Positions 14,522 to 14,579 of a stretch of 14,579 bases of DNA are shown here, piece by piece. The notes beneath the pieces were generated by a model. It had not been told where the DNA came from, made no database searches, and saw only the letters and a list, made by a program, of their open reading frames with translations. Source of the DNA: an uncultured Ruminococcus sp. GTDB taxonomy: Bacteria; Bacillota; Clostridia; Oscillospirales; Ruminococcaceae. The stretch's first letter is position 1, and the number at the start of each line of letters is the position of its first letter. A program made the position numbers and the translations under genes. The DNA lies in assembly GCA_947177345.1 (NCBI GenBank), contig CAMWUB010000012.1, positions 1 to 14,579 on the forward strand, written 5' to 3'.

Positions 14522-14579
14522 ATGTCTCTTATACACATATGACGCTGCCGACGATCTTACGCGTGTAGATATCGGTGGT
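14522..14579. other. Illumina Nextera adapter, index and P5 remnant (not genomic)
   Basis: Bases 14522-14554 match the reverse complement of the Nextera transposase read-1 adapter (Tn5 mosaic end plus read-1 sequence) at 31 of 33 positions, with A for C at 14522 and 14539. Then comes TCTTACGC (14555-14562), the reverse complement of i5 index GCGTAAGA (known as S517/N517). GTGTAGAT at 14563-14570 and the bases after it match the P5 sequence at 16 of 17 positions, with A for C at 14571. The order and spacing are exactly those of a library read-through. Confidence 0.97.

Overview
The window is 14.6 kb of AT-rich DNA with all ten recognisable genes on the + strand. It looks like a Clostridia genome, most likely Ruminococcus or a relative. 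The reasons are sigma-A promoters with 17-nt spacers and TGn extended -10 elements, strong AAGGAG/GGAGG ribosome sites, TTG starts, short hairpin-plus-U terminators, a secG-rnr pair, and a secreted lipoprotein with a long Thr-rich linker. Genus assignment is inference from gene style only. The last 58 bases are not genomic: they match an Illumina Nextera adapter, with index and part of the P5 sequence, so the contig really ends near 14521.

Layout. (1) 1-878: an AT-rich start, an extended -10 promoter, a leader of about 130 nt, and a small two-helix membrane protein of unknown function closed by a terminator. (2) 931-2353: glmM (phosphoglucosamine mutase, UDP-GlcNAc synthesis) as a single-gene unit with its own terminator. 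(3) 2432-4084: a near-consensus promoter, a hairpin at the predicted transcript 5' end, and an orphan Wzz-like chain-length determinant protein followed by a hairpin with a weak U tract. (4) 4120-9047: potA-potB-potC-potD, a polyamine ABC importer with tightly packed genes, and an AEC-family permease that shares the operon. PotD carries an unusual C-terminal membrane helix. (5) 9057-9429: secG with its own promoter and terminator. (6) 9441-12525: rnr (RNase R), followed 1 nt later by a lipoprotein gene of unknown function. (7) 12559-14488: a promoter, a Na+/phosphate cotransporter with a PhoU-like C-terminal domain, and a strong symmetrical terminator that probably also serves a gene on the opposite strand just off the end.

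The region is mainly envelope and transport housekeeping: cell-wall precursor synthesis, an exopolysaccharide-type assembly factor, polyamine and phosphate uptake, protein export and RNA decay. I see no mobile elements, CRISPR arrays, tRNA or rRNA genes. I found no convincing undescribed multi-gene system. The best candidates for new biology are the doubly anchored PotD, the lipoprotein coupled to rnr, the 5' hairpin of the Wzz-like transcript, and the terminator lying directly against the rnr ribosome site.
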